This document shows, in pieces, positions 16,910 to 26,276 of a stretch of DNA of 64,000 bases. The position numbers and the translations under genes were made by a program. Positions within the stretch are counted from its first letter, which is position 1. Every line of letters starts with the position of its first letter. The notes below the pieces were generated by a model. It worked only from the letters and a program-made list of their open reading frames with translations. It was not told where the DNA came from and ran no database searches. The stretch is taken from positions 248,001 to 312,000 of the forward strand of contig NZ_FMAJ01000003.1 of the NCBI RefSeq assembly GCF_900094625.1, written 5' to 3'. This DNA is from Rhizobium aethiopicum. GTDB lineage: Bacteria > Pseudomonadota > Alphaproteobacteria > Rhizobiales > Rhizobiaceae.

Positions 16910-17677
16910 ATGCTATTCAAGAGAGCGCCATGGGGCGTGCTTATGGGTCTAGCGGCAGCGCTGACGGCAACGCCAACGCTTGCGATCGATTCAAAAAAGC
17001 TCCAATCGATTCGCTCATCGATGTCTTTGGAAGAGATCGTCTCATTTGCCGTCTCAAAATCAACAGCCCCGATCCTCGACATCAACAAAACGATCGAAAT
17101 GAATATCGTCCTCAATGCGAGGGGTATGGGGAGAAGCGATATTCAAGCTTTGCAGATAGAGTTTTTGCGAGTGTTTTCTGCGATTGGTGCTTACGCTGAA
17201 ATCGACATCAATTTCGACGCCAGCCAATCGATCGAATATTCAGCTGGAACGCCATATGCCCCTTTCGGTGATCAGAACCGGCGGTCGAATAGCCAGGCAG
17301 TTGACGTGTTCGTTGATCGTGATGCGCTCAAGCTGGCAAAATTAGGCCAGATAGCAGCGCACGACATAGACACGCTTCGAAGCAAGCCGGACACGTTGGA
17401 ATGCTACCATGAGCGCCGAAAAGGACACTCGGTTATCAACGTCATCGTCGACCGCGATATCAATCCTGTAGGTTGCCTTTACACAGTTCTGCTGCAGTCG
17501 ATCGGACTCAGGGGACATTTCGGCGGGGTTGCCGCAACATATCGCGTCGGGGACGTTCCGGGCTTCAGGCGCAATGCCGAAATGGCGGCAGCGTATGCCA
17601 TCCATGAGTGCCGATCTCACATCGATGAAAAAGATCAGTTTGAGCAATGTATCACAGGAGTTCTGAAGGGGAACTAA
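16910..17677 (+). CDS. Exported protein of unknown function, paralogue 1
   Basis: This protein of about 255 residues begins with a signal peptide (MLFKRAPWGVLMGLAAALTA, then TPTLAIDS as probable cleavage region). The ATG at 16910 follows a GGGGGC site; a GTG at 16898 in the same frame is an alternative. The mature protein has paired Cys and repeated (V/I)DRD motifs: VFVDRDALKLAKLGQIA, ECYHERR, NVIVDRDINPVGCLYTVLLQ and a C-terminal CRSHIDEKDQFEQC. The CLYxxLLQSIGL block recalls the C(L)xELxQALGL of DUF2927 proteins, without its Glu; this is a weak link. It is followed 45 bases later by a similar gene in the same direction, and the base composition is lower in GC than dut. Confidence 0.75.
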   Translation: MLFKRAPWGVLMGLAAALTATPTLAIDSKKLQSIRSSMSLEEIVSFAVSKSTAPILDINKTIEMNIVLNARGMGRSDIQALQIEFLRVFSAIGAYAEIDINFDASQSIEYSAGTPYAPFGDQNRRSNSQAVDVFVDRDALKLAKLGQIAAHDIDTLRSKPDTLECYHERRKGHSVINVIVDRDINPVGCLYTVLLQSIGLRGHFGGVAATYRVGDVPGFRRNAEMAAAYAIHECRSHIDEKDQFEQCITGVLKGN

Positions 17678-17722
17678 GGAGCCGCGGAGTTGCCCAAAAT
17701 AAGCAGCGTTGATGGGGCATTT

Positions 17723-18493
17723 ATGCTATTCGGGAAAGTGCGTTTAGGCGTGATTGGGGGCCTAGCGGCAGCGCTGGTCGCAACACCGATGCTTGCGATT
17801 GATTCAGCGAAACTCCAGTCGATTCGGTCGTCCTTCTCCACCGAGGAGGTGGTCGCATTCGCCGTGGCGAAATCGGCAGCACCGATTTTCGACATCGACA
17901 AAACCATCGATATGCACATTGCCGTCAACGTGAAGGGTATGGACAGACGCGATATTCAAGCTTTGCAGATCGAGCTTTTGCGCGTGTTTTCCGCGATTGG
18001 GGCTTACGCGGAAATCGGTATCAATTTCGACGTCAGTCGATCCATCGATTACTCGCCTGCAACGCCGTATGTGCCTTTCGGCGATCAGAACCGGCCGCCA
18101 AACACCCAGACTCTCAACGTGTTCATCGATCGTGATGCGCTTAAACTGGCAAAGTTGGGCCAAATTGCAGTTCACGATATAGACACGCTACGGAGCAAGC
18201 CAGACACGTCGACGTGCTATCACGAGAGCCGAACGGGAAACCCGGTCATCAATGTCCTCGTCGACCGCGACGTCAATCCGGTGGGCTGCCTCTATGGAGT
18301 TCTACTACAATCGGTCGGAGTTACGGATGCTTTTGGCCGAGATGCTACCACTTTCAATCCCGGAAGAATTCCCGGGTTTAGGATCAACGCCGAAATGGCG
18401 GCAGCATATGCCATTCGCGAATGCAGATCTCTCATCGATAAAAAAGATCAACTTGGGACGTGTTTGAAAGGCGTTCTCGGTGAAGGGAAATAA
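17723..18493 (+). CDS. Exported protein of unknown function, paralogue 2
   Basis: This 256-residue protein is a tandem paralogue of the gene before it, roughly two thirds identical by eye. It has a signal peptide (MLFGKVRLGVIGGLAAALVA, TPMLAIDS) and the same blocks: DIQALQIELLRVFSAIGAYA, PFGDQNR, VFIDRDALKLAKLGQIA, HDIDTLRSKPDT, CYHE, VLVDRDVNPVGCLYGVLLQS, and a Cys pair near the end. The ATG at 17723 follows GGGG; the leader sequences of both genes are alike, so the duplication took in the ribosome binding site. A clear terminator lies 95 bases downstream. The function is unknown; two secreted copies with conserved Cys suggest a periplasmic or surface role. Confidence 0.78.
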   Translation: MLFGKVRLGVIGGLAAALVATPMLAIDSAKLQSIRSSFSTEEVVAFAVAKSAAPIFDIDKTIDMHIAVNVKGMDRRDIQALQIELLRVFSAIGAYAEIGINFDVSRSIDYSPATPYVPFGDQNRPPNTQTLNVFIDRDALKLAKLGQIAVHDIDTLRSKPDTSTCYHESRTGNPVINVLVDRDVNPVGCLYGVLLQSVGVTDAFGRDATTFNPGRIPGFRINAEMAAAYAIRECRSLIDKKDQLGTCLKGVLGEGK

Positions 18494-18587
18494 GGAATTC
18501 CGGATTGGCCGAGGCTGCTTGCATTCCCTTGCAGTATACCTTCGATCGCGGATTTCTAAAGCGCGTCGCAACAATCCTGGTTCAAGC

Positions 18588-18612
18588 GGACGGGCTGCCG
18601 TCCTTTGTTTTT
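18588..18612 (+). terminator. Intrinsic terminator after the tandem paralogues
   Basis: GGACGG at 18588-18593, loop GCTG and CCGTCC at 18598-18603 are followed by TTTGTTTTTA. It closes the two-gene unit before the GNAT gene. Confidence 0.85.
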
Positions 18613-18657
18613 ATACATCTCGTTATCCCCGCTGCACATTTTGGTGAGACACCTCTG

Positions 18658-19557
18658 ATGGCAAATCGCCTCGACAGCGCCGGCCTGAGCTTCCGTCAGG
18701 ATTATTTCGACGACCCGACCGGCTGGGCGGCCTTGGTCTGTCTGCTCAAGGATATTTTCGGCATCGACATCGGCCCGCTGCAACAGCTCGGCGGACCCGA
18801 TCCCAGCAGCATGCCGTTCGGCTGGTTCGATGCCACGGGCGAGCTTGCGGCCAATATCTCGGCCTTTGCGCTGCCCTTCGTCCTGAACGGCAGGATCGTC
18901 CATGCCGCCGGCCTGTAGTCCGGCGCAGTGCGGCCGCAGTGGCGCGGCCGCGGGCTCTATCGCGACCTGACGGTGAAAGCGCTCGACTGGTGCGAGCAGC
19001 AGGGCTTCGAGGCCGTCATCCTCTACACCGATAAGCCATCGCTTTACGAGCCCTATGGTTTCCGCTCGATACCGCTGCACCGCTACGAGGGGGCGGCCCC
19101 CGCGCCCTCGACACCAGCCGCAGCAGCCCTACCGCTTTCGGCGACGAATGCGGACGATCTTGCCCTGCTGCAAGCGCTGCTCAAAGCACGCAGCCCGGTC
19201 TCGACGACGCTTTCGGTGACGGCCAATGCAGCGATGTTTCTCATCAATACCCAACTCGACCCCGATATTCGCGTCAGTTTCCTTGGAGACGAGCGCGCAG
19301 CCATCGCCTGGAAGATGGATGCAGCGGGTCGCTTCAGCCTTGTCGACGTCGTGGCGACGGAAATCCCGACGCTTGCAGCGATCCTCGGCGGACTCGAAAT
19401 CGCCTCCACCCACATCGAGGTGCTTTTCCGGCCGGACAAGCTCGGCTGGGCGGGTGATCCGCTACCGCTGCAAAGCGGCACGACGCTGATGCTGCGCGGG
19501 CTCGGCGATATGACCCCGCATTTTCCGGCGATGCTGTCGCCGATGGCGGATTTCTAA
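18658..19557 (+). pseudogene. GNAT acetyltransferase interrupted by an in-frame amber codon
   Basis: The frame from ATG 18658 to the stop at 19557 would encode 299 residues of a GNAT-family acetyltransferase with a C-terminal extension. Codon 87 (18916-18918) is TAG. The frame continues without shift directly into SGAVRPQWRGRGLYRDL, the acetyl-CoA-binding motif A, then into LDWCEQQGFEAVILYTDKPSLYEPYGF. The usual residue at the TAG is probably Gln, so one C-to-T change explains it. The truncated product would lack the acetyl-CoA site. An internal GTG start (18928) is possible but would not restore a complete fold. The gene converges with an Lrp-type gene 19 bases away. Confidence 0.85.
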
Positions 19558-19576
19558 GCGCGGGCTTCGGCCGACG

Positions 19577-20041
19577 CTATCTCTTCCGCGAAAGCGGCGG
19601 GAGGCGGCGCTTGACGGGCGAGGCTTTGATCATCGCAGTGTTGGTTTCCGCGCGCTCGGCGACCCTGTCGAGGAGACCGTCGAGCTCCGCCATCGATCGG
19701 ATGACCAGGCGGGCGATGAAACAATCCTCGCCGGTCACCTTGTCGCATTCGACGATTTCGGGAATCTCCTGGATGAGCCGCTCGACGATGTGCAGCTGTC
19801 CCGGCAGCGGCCGCACACGCACGATCGCCTGCAGGGGATAACCGACGGCGGCAGGGTCGAGATCGATGGTGAAGGCCTTGATGACGCCGCGCTCCTCCAG
19901 CCGCCGCAGGCGCTCGGCGGCACTCGGCGAGGACAGCCCCACCTGCTGCGCCAGTTCCTTCAGCGAGATCCGGGCGTTGCCGGCCAGCGCTTCCAGAATG
20001 GCCTGATCGATATCATCGAGCGATTGCACATCATTAGCCAC
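19577..20041 (-). CDS. Lrp/AsnC family transcriptional regulator
   Basis: This 154-residue regulator has the Lrp helix-turn-helix (LDDIDQAILEALAGNARISL, KELAQQVGLSSPSAAERLRRLEERG) and the RAM domain with VGYPLQAIVRVRP and VECDKVTGEDCFIARLV. I chose GTG at 20041 because GGGA lies upstream and the helix-turn-helix begins soon after. It is transcribed away from a DMT-type exporter gene 111 bases distant, a common pairing in which an Lrp protein senses an amino acid and switches on its exporter. Confidence 0.9.
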   Translation of the reverse strand: MANDVQSLDDIDQAILEALAGNARISLKELAQQVGLSSPSAAERLRRLEERGVIKAFTIDLDPAAVGYPLQAIVRVRPLPGQLHIVERLIQEIPEIVECDKVTGEDCFIARLVIRSMAELDGLLDRVAERAETNTAMIKASPVKRRLPPLSRKR

Positions 20042-20152
20042 AGCGATTGATTTCCCTATGATGATTAGGCGATTAAGCCAGTTCTCCTTTCTATCTCTAT
20101 ATAAAACCTTCGGCCGCCGCAATATTCTCATCTCATAGAAACGGAGGCGATC

Positions 20153-21052
20153 ATGAGCGGCGACATCAAAAGAGGTTCAGTGGAAATGACGGCAGCGATG
20201 CTGATCTCGGGGACGATCGGCTGGTTCGTCGTCATGTCGGGTCAACCGGTCAGCGGCGTCGTCTTCTGGCGCTCCCTGTTCGGCGCGATGACGCTGCTCG
20301 TCATCTGCGGCGCCCTCGGGCTGCTGCGGCCGGGCATTATCACGCTGCGCGCCTTCGCCATCGCCATCTTCGGCGGCGTCGCCATCGTCGTCAACTGGCT
20401 GCTGCTCTTCGCCTCCTATTCGCATGCGACGATCTCGATCGCCACGACCGTCTACAACACCCAGCCCTTCATGCTGCTGGCGCTCGGGGCACTGTTCCTC
20501 GGGGAGAAGATCACCGCCGCCAAGCTGTTCTGGCTGACGCTCGCCTTTGCCGGCATGGCGGCGATCGTCGAGGCGAAACCTGCGGCCGGCGGGGCATCGG
20601 ATGGCTACGGCCTCGGCATTGTGATGGCGCTCGGCGCGGCTTTCTTCTACGCGCTGGCGGCCCTTGCTGCGAAATGGCTGAAAGGCACGCCGCCGCATCT
20701 GATCGCGCTGATCCAGGTCGCAACCGGCATGCTGATGCTGGCGCCGATGACGACGTTTTCGCAGCTGCCCGGGGATGCCGGCGGCTGGGCGATCCTGGTG
20801 ACGATCGGCGTCGTCCATACCGGGCTGATGTATGTGCTGCTTTACGGCGCGATCCAGCGGCTGCCAACCCATCTGACCGGGGCGCTGTCCTTCCTCTATC
20901 CGATCGCGGCAATCCTCGTCGACCGCCTGGCCTTCGGCCACGCGCTGCAGCCGATGCAGATCGCAGGAGCGGCGATCATCCTCATTGCCGCCGCCGGCAT
21001 GAATCTCGGCTGGAGCCCAAGATGGCTGCGGCCGAGGGCGCTCCAGGGCTGA
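20153..21052 (+). CDS. EamA/DMT superfamily transporter
   Basis: This 299-residue inner-membrane protein has about ten hydrophobic segments in two EamA repeats. The first repeat has FWRSLFGAMTLL and TVYNTQPFMLLALGALFLGEKIT; the second has LTGALSFLYPIAAILVDRLAFGHAL. GGAGG lies before the ATG at 20153. It probably exports an amino acid or similar metabolite, and its divergent Lrp-type neighbour is the likely regulator. A LysE-type exporter gene follows in the same direction 113 bases later. Confidence 0.9.
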   Translation: MSGDIKRGSVEMTAAMLISGTIGWFVVMSGQPVSGVVFWRSLFGAMTLLVICGALGLLRPGIITLRAFAIAIFGGVAIVVNWLLLFASYSHATISIATTVYNTQPFMLLALGALFLGEKITAAKLFWLTLAFAGMAAIVEAKPAAGGASDGYGLGIVMALGAAFFYALAALAAKWLKGTPPHLIALIQVATGMLMLAPMTTFSQLPGDAGGWAILVTIGVVHTGLMYVLLYGAIQRLPTHLTGALSFLYPIAAILVDRLAFGHALQPMQIAGAAIILIAAAGMNLGWSPRWLRPRALQG

Positions 21053-21165
21053 GGTACCGGCAGGCACCCGGGTGCAGGCATTCCGTCTCGTGATGCATCC
21101 ATCAACGCCGGCGGATTGATGGCACGGCCCGCCTGACATAAAACACCGTAAAGAGGGAGCCACAG

Positions 21166-21783
21166 ATGAGCCTTGCCGCCTTGCTTGCCTATGCCGGAGC
21201 GTTGTTCATCGCCGCGGCCATTCCCGGCCCCGGCATCACCGCGATCGTCGCCCGTGCGCTCGGCTCGAATTTCCGCGAGACCTTCTTCATGGGTCTCGGC
21301 CTGGTGCTCGGCGATATGGCCTATCTCACCGCCGTCATTCTCGGCCTCGCCTTCGTCGCCCAGACCTTCACCGAGGTGTTCATCGCCATCAAGATCGCCG
21401 GCGCCCTCTATCTCGGCTACATCGCCTGGAAACTCTGGACGGCAGGGCTGCTGCCGCAGGACATTGCGGCGAAGAAATCCAGCAATATCGGCCTGTCCTT
21501 CCTCTCCGGCTTGTTAGTGACACTGGGCAACCCGAAGACGATGCTCTTTTATGTCGCGCTGGCGCCGACGCTGATCGACATCGGCAATATCAGCCTGCGC
21601 GACTATGCGCTGCTGCTTGTCGTCACCTTCGTGGTGCTGATCACCGTGCTCGTGCCCTATATGCTGCTTGCCTCGCGCGCCCGCACGATGCTGAGGGAGC
21701 CACGCGCCCTGCAGGCGCTGAACAGGGTTGCCGCGAGCATTCTTGCGGGCACGGCGGCCTTCATCGCCACGCGGGCGGCCTGA
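21166..21783 (+). CDS. LysE/RhtB family exporter
   Basis: This 205-residue membrane protein has the size and signature of the LysE/RhtB amino-acid exporters: the AAAIPGPGITAIVARAL block near the N-terminus, G-rich membrane segments with YLGYIAWKLW, and GLLVTLGNPKTMLFYVALAP. Six hydrophobic segments are expected. GAGGGAGCC lies before the ATG. It follows the DMT gene and may be part of the same amino-acid efflux response. Confidence 0.92.
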   Translation: MSLAALLAYAGALFIAAAIPGPGITAIVARALGSNFRETFFMGLGLVLGDMAYLTAVILGLAFVAQTFTEVFIAIKIAGALYLGYIAWKLWTAGLLPQDIAAKKSSNIGLSFLSGLLVTLGNPKTMLFYVALAPTLIDIGNISLRDYALLLVVTFVVLITVLVPYMLLASRARTMLREPRALQALNRVAASILAGTAAFIATRAA

Positions 21784-21927
21784 AATAAACATCCGCCAAG
21801 AAACGGTTTTCAAAGCTTATTTTCTCTCGTGCACCCTCGCCCGGGACGAACGCGCTCTGGTCTCATTCGGTCTTTGACCCTATTCTCCTCCTCGATTTCA
21901 GGGACCGAAGTCCAAAGGGAGAGAATC

Positions 21928-22890
<963 letters not shown>

Positions 22891-22928
22891 GGGAGGCTTT
22901 CCTCCGGCAATTTATCTTGAAGATATCG

Positions 22929-22953
22929 GGGGCGCCTTGCGCCCCTTTCTTTT
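22929..22953 (+). terminator. Intrinsic terminator of cysK
   Basis: GGGGCG at 22929-22934 and CGCCCC at 22940-22945 form a stem followed by TTTCTTTTCT. It lies 39 bases after the cysK stop. Confidence 0.8.
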
Positions 22954-23056
22954 CTACCGTCACCTGTCAGGTTAGGTGATCGAAGCAATGCTATCCGACG
23001 CCATGAGGCGTTTTATGTTGAGCCTGTCAAACTGCCACCTGGGAATCGCGTTTGCA

Positions 23057-24424
23057 TCAGTAAGAAGACCTGTAATATGCGCAGACAGCTCCTCCCACGC
23101 TCCTCACGCCTATCAGCCGCTTGATGCGCTCAAAATAACGGGCCGATTTCGCTCGGGCGAACATTTCAAATGGCCCACCATGACGATTGACGTATAACAA
23201 TGTTTCTGGCCACCAGCTGTTGTAGTCTCCAAATGTCGTAGCTCTAAAATAGAATATAAAGTCCGCACACATGACATACGAAAAATCGATGCCAGTACCT
23301 TCATTTCGCTGTTTTAACATGTCGGCCCGAACCGACGTTCGCATCAATTTAAGGCGATCATTTCTTATATCAAAAGTTTTAGCGTATTCCCTAAAGACGG
23401 TAAAGCTATGCATAGTCTCATCAGGCCTACGGTGTGAATTCCAATAGTATTGCTCGTCGAGCATCGAAGATGCCACGTCAAATCGCTCATACTTCAAGAG
23501 TATCGCGATCCAATACAGATACAGTTCGTGTACGATGAACCGATAATTATCCTGATCAAGATTGGAATATGAACCCGCGTTTACAGGTGGATGGAGGTAA
23601 GGTATCAGACGTTCGAAAAATCGATGGACGATACCAGCCATTTCAAGCGTTGGTTGATACTGCCCTATCGCAGAGAACAACGATATAAACTCGTTCCGGT
23701 ACGGGATGAATTTTTCAACGCTATCGACTACGATGTCATCGTAGTTCTCAACAACAATCTGAGCGGATGTGAGACGAAACTCTTCGAAAATTGCGTCGGC
23801 CGCACCTAAGAATTCGCTAGTTGCAGCTGTGGAATGTGCGGAGCCGTTACGAATAGCGTCAATAATCCGGCGAGTTCCGAGATTGGTCGGCTTTGTAGCC
23901 GAACTATTTGAGTTAAGAAAAGTCGGCTTTGTGCCTATTTCGGGCGCCACGTCCAAAGGTGCGTCCCAAGCCCAGCGAACTACACGCTCGAACTCCTGGG
24001 CGTAAGTTGCGGGGTTGCTAAGGTCAATATAGATGCGACTCCCATAATACGTTGGCAGATAGGCCTTACCATGCTCATCATGCTCACGGACGACTGCTAC
24101 GAATTTGTCCTGTTCGCGCTCAGAGTAGAGTTTAGGTGTGACAATCTGGGCTTCTGTCCCAGCGCCGCCCTTTCGTCCATCTGATTTCTTCACGTAAACT
24201 TCGTCGCATATAAGTATAACCTTCGTAACTGTCTTGTCAGTTACCATCTTTTCCATAAAGGCGTTTGCGTCGTGACCGGGCTTAAGATGCCATTTATCAA
24301 GAATAACATCGATCCCCTGATGTCGCAGTTGCCCGGCGAGCTCAACGACCCATGCCTGGTGATCAGCACTGCTCCATGAATAAGAAATGAAGAGCCGCGG
24401 CGCGACTTCAGAATCGGCTGCCAT
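23057..24424 (-). CDS. SEFIR (TIR-like) domain protein, candidate anti-phage defence gene
   Basis: This 455-residue protein has an N-terminal SEFIR domain, a TIR relative: RLFISYSWSSADHQAWVVEL at residues 10-29, then QLRHQGIDVILDKWHLKPG, FMEKM, KVILICDEVYVKKSDGRKGG and GTEAQIV with Glu91 as a candidate catalytic residue. The C-terminal ~290 residues are mixed helical with many aromatic residues, have no domain I recognise, and may sense the trigger. Bacterial SEFIR proteins include bSEFIR, a single-gene defence protein that depletes NAD on infection. The gene is AT-richer than its neighbours and stands alone between cysK and comM. Its ATG at 24424 lacks a strong ribosome binding site, fitting low expression. 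The defence role is inferred. Confidence 0.8.
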   Translation of the reverse strand: MAADSEVAPRLFISYSWSSADHQAWVVELAGQLRHQGIDVILDKWHLKPGHDANAFMEKMVTDKTVTKVILICDEVYVKKSDGRKGGAGTEAQIVTPKLYSEREQDKFVAVVREHDEHGKAYLPTYYGSRIYIDLSNPATYAQEFERVVRWAWDAPLDVAPEIGTKPTFLNSNSSATKPTNLGTRRIIDAIRNGSAHSTAATSEFLGAADAIFEEFRLTSAQIVVENYDDIVVDSVEKFIPYRNEFISLFSAIGQYQPTLEMAGIVHRFFERLIPYLHPPVNAGSYSNLDQDNYRFIVHELYLYWIAILLKYERFDVASSMLDEQYYWNSHRRPDETMHSFTVFREYAKTFDIRNDRLKLMRTSVRADMLKQRNEGTGIDFSYVMCADFIFYFRATTFGDYNSWWPETLLYVNRHGGPFEMFARAKSARYFERIKRLIGVRSVGGAVCAYYRSSY

Positions 24425-24493
24425 GTTCGAATCTCGCGGTCATTGAAAAACTAAGCTTATTTGTAACCAGTATAACGAGCAAGCGGCATGCTC

Positions 24494-24539
24494 AGACAGG
24501 AGGACTGCCCGTTTTCCACAATTGTCGGAGCTCCTGTCT
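24494..24539. repeat. 9-bp inverted repeat beside the SEFIR gene
   Basis: AGACAGGAG at 24494-24502 is matched by CTCCTGTCT at 24531-24539. It lies between comM and the SEFIR gene, about 50 bases after the comM stop when read on the minus strand. It could be the comM terminator stem or the edge of the inserted segment. Confidence 0.4.
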
Positions 24540-24591
24540 CGCGGCCATTTACCTTCTCAAAAATCAGCGGAGCCTAGCGGCGCTATTCCCT

Positions 24592-26124
24592 TTACGCCGC
24601 CGCTGTCAGCCTTTCCCCCGCAATGCGGTAGGAAATCGCCTCAGCCAGATGCATGCGCCCAACGGTCGGCTTGCCGTCGAGATCGGCGAGTGTGCGGGCG
24701 ACCTTGAGGACGCGGTGGTAGCCGCGGGCGGAGAATTTCATTTTTTCGGCGGCGTCGCGCAGGAGCTGCAAACCGCTCGCATCGGGTTCGGCGAATTTTT
24801 CGATCATCGCGGTGGAGCAGCGGGCATTGGTGCCGATGTCCCCAGCGCCGGCCCGCGCAAAACGCTCCTGCTGGAGCGCGCGGGCGTGGGCGACGCGGCG
24901 GGCGACGTTAGCGCTGGCTTCGGCCGCCATCGGGCGGATGAGATCCGCGGCGGAGACGGCGGGCACGTCGATGCGGATATCGATGCGGTCCATCAGCGGG
25001 CCGGAGATGCGGGCCTGGTAATCGCTCATGCAGCGCGGGCCGCGGGCGCAGGTGTGGCCAGGCTCGCCGGCCATGCCGCAGCGGCAGGGGTTCATCGCCG
25101 CTATCAGCTGGAATTTCGCCGGATAGGAGACGCGATGATTGGCGCGCGCAATGACGCATTCGCCGCCTTCGAGCGGCTGGCGCAAAGCATCGAGCGCCTG
25201 CGGCGTGAACTCGGGGAATTCGTCGAGGAAAAGCACGCCGTGATGGGCAAGCGAGGCTTCGCCCGGACGGGCGCGCAACCCGCCGCCGACGAGGGCGGCC
25301 ATGGTGGCGGAATGATGCGGGGTGCGGAACGGACGGCGGTCGGAGAGCTTGCCGCCGGTGAGCTGGCCGGCGATCGAATGCACCATCGACACTTCAAGCA
25401 GTTCAGCGGGTGAGAGCGGCGGCAGGATCGACGGCAGCCGCGACGCCAGCATCGACTTGCCGGAACCGGGAGGCCCGACCATCAAGAGATTATGGCCGCC
25501 GGCGGCCGCCACCTCGAGCGCGCGCTTGGCGCTTTCCTGGCCCTTGATCTCGGCAAGGTCCGGCAGGTTGGCGGCATTGGCGCGGATCGACGGCTCTGGG
25601 CGGGAGAGCACCTGCGTGCCGCGGAAATGATTGGCAAGGGCAATCAGGCTGCGGGGTGCGAGAATATTGACCTCGGCGCCGGCCCAGGCGGCCTCAGCGC
25701 CGCTTTCCGCCGGGCAGATCAGCCCCTTGCCGAGCGCATTAGCGCCGATGGCGGCCGGGAGCGCGCCCGCAATGGCGGCGATCGTGCCGTCGAGATTGAG
25801 TTCGCCGACGACGACATAATCCGACAGCGCGTCGGCGGGAATGGCACCAAGAGCCGCCATCAGCGCCAGCGCGATCGGCAGATCGAAATGCGAGCCTTCC
25901 TTCGGCAGATCGGCCGGCGCGAGGTTGACGGTCACTCGCTTGCCGGGCAACGCCAGGCCGGAGGCGTGAAGCGCAGCCTGCACGCGCTCGCGGCTTTCGG
26001 CGACCGCCTTATCAGGCAGACCGACGATCTGCATGCCGACCTTGCCGGGCGCGATCATCACCTGAACCTCGACCGGCACGCCTTCGATGCCCTGGAATGC
26101 CACCGTACTGACACGCGCGACCAT
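24592..26124 (-). CDS. comM: YifB/ComM family Mg-chelatase-like AAA+ ATPase
   Basis: This 510-residue protein has an N-terminal Lon-protease-like fold (VARVSTVAFQGIEGVPVEVQ), a central AAA+ domain with Walker A VGPPGSGKSML and Walker B VLFLDEFPEF, and the Cys-rich NPCRCGMAGEPGHTCARGPRC insert typical of ComM. ComM is a hexameric helicase that drives branch migration during natural transformation in Vibrio and other bacteria; orthologues occur widely in non-competent species. The ATG at 26124 opens MVARVSTVAF. It lies downstream of gshB on the same strand. Confidence 0.93.
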   Translation of the reverse strand: MVARVSTVAFQGIEGVPVEVQVMIAPGKVGMQIVGLPDKAVAESRERVQAALHASGLALPGKRVTVNLAPADLPKEGSHFDLPIALALMAALGAIPADALSDYVVVGELNLDGTIAAIAGALPAAIGANALGKGLICPAESGAEAAWAGAEVNILAPRSLIALANHFRGTQVLSRPEPSIRANAANLPDLAEIKGQESAKRALEVAAAGGHNLLMVGPPGSGKSMLASRLPSILPPLSPAELLEVSMVHSIAGQLTGGKLSDRRPFRTPHHSATMAALVGGGLRARPGEASLAHHGVLFLDEFPEFTPQALDALRQPLEGGECVIARANHRVSYPAKFQLIAAMNPCRCGMAGEPGHTCARGPRCMSDYQARISGPLMDRIDIRIDVPAVSAADLIRPMAAEASANVARRVAHARALQQERFARAGAGDIGTNARCSTAMIEKFAEPDASGLQLLRDAAEKMKFSARGYHRVLKVARTLADLDGKPTVGRMHLAEAISYRIAGERLTAAA

Positions 26125-26276
26125 CTGCCCACCCTTGTCCCGAAATTCTTATCGACCGCCCCGTGGCCGTTGAAAGCCAGCGGTTGCAATCTGGCATGGA
26201 AGCAGGACTAAAACAAGAACAATAAAAGAACGCAGAGAGATATAAGCGGTGGGCGCGGTTGTACCCGATCGCCGCC

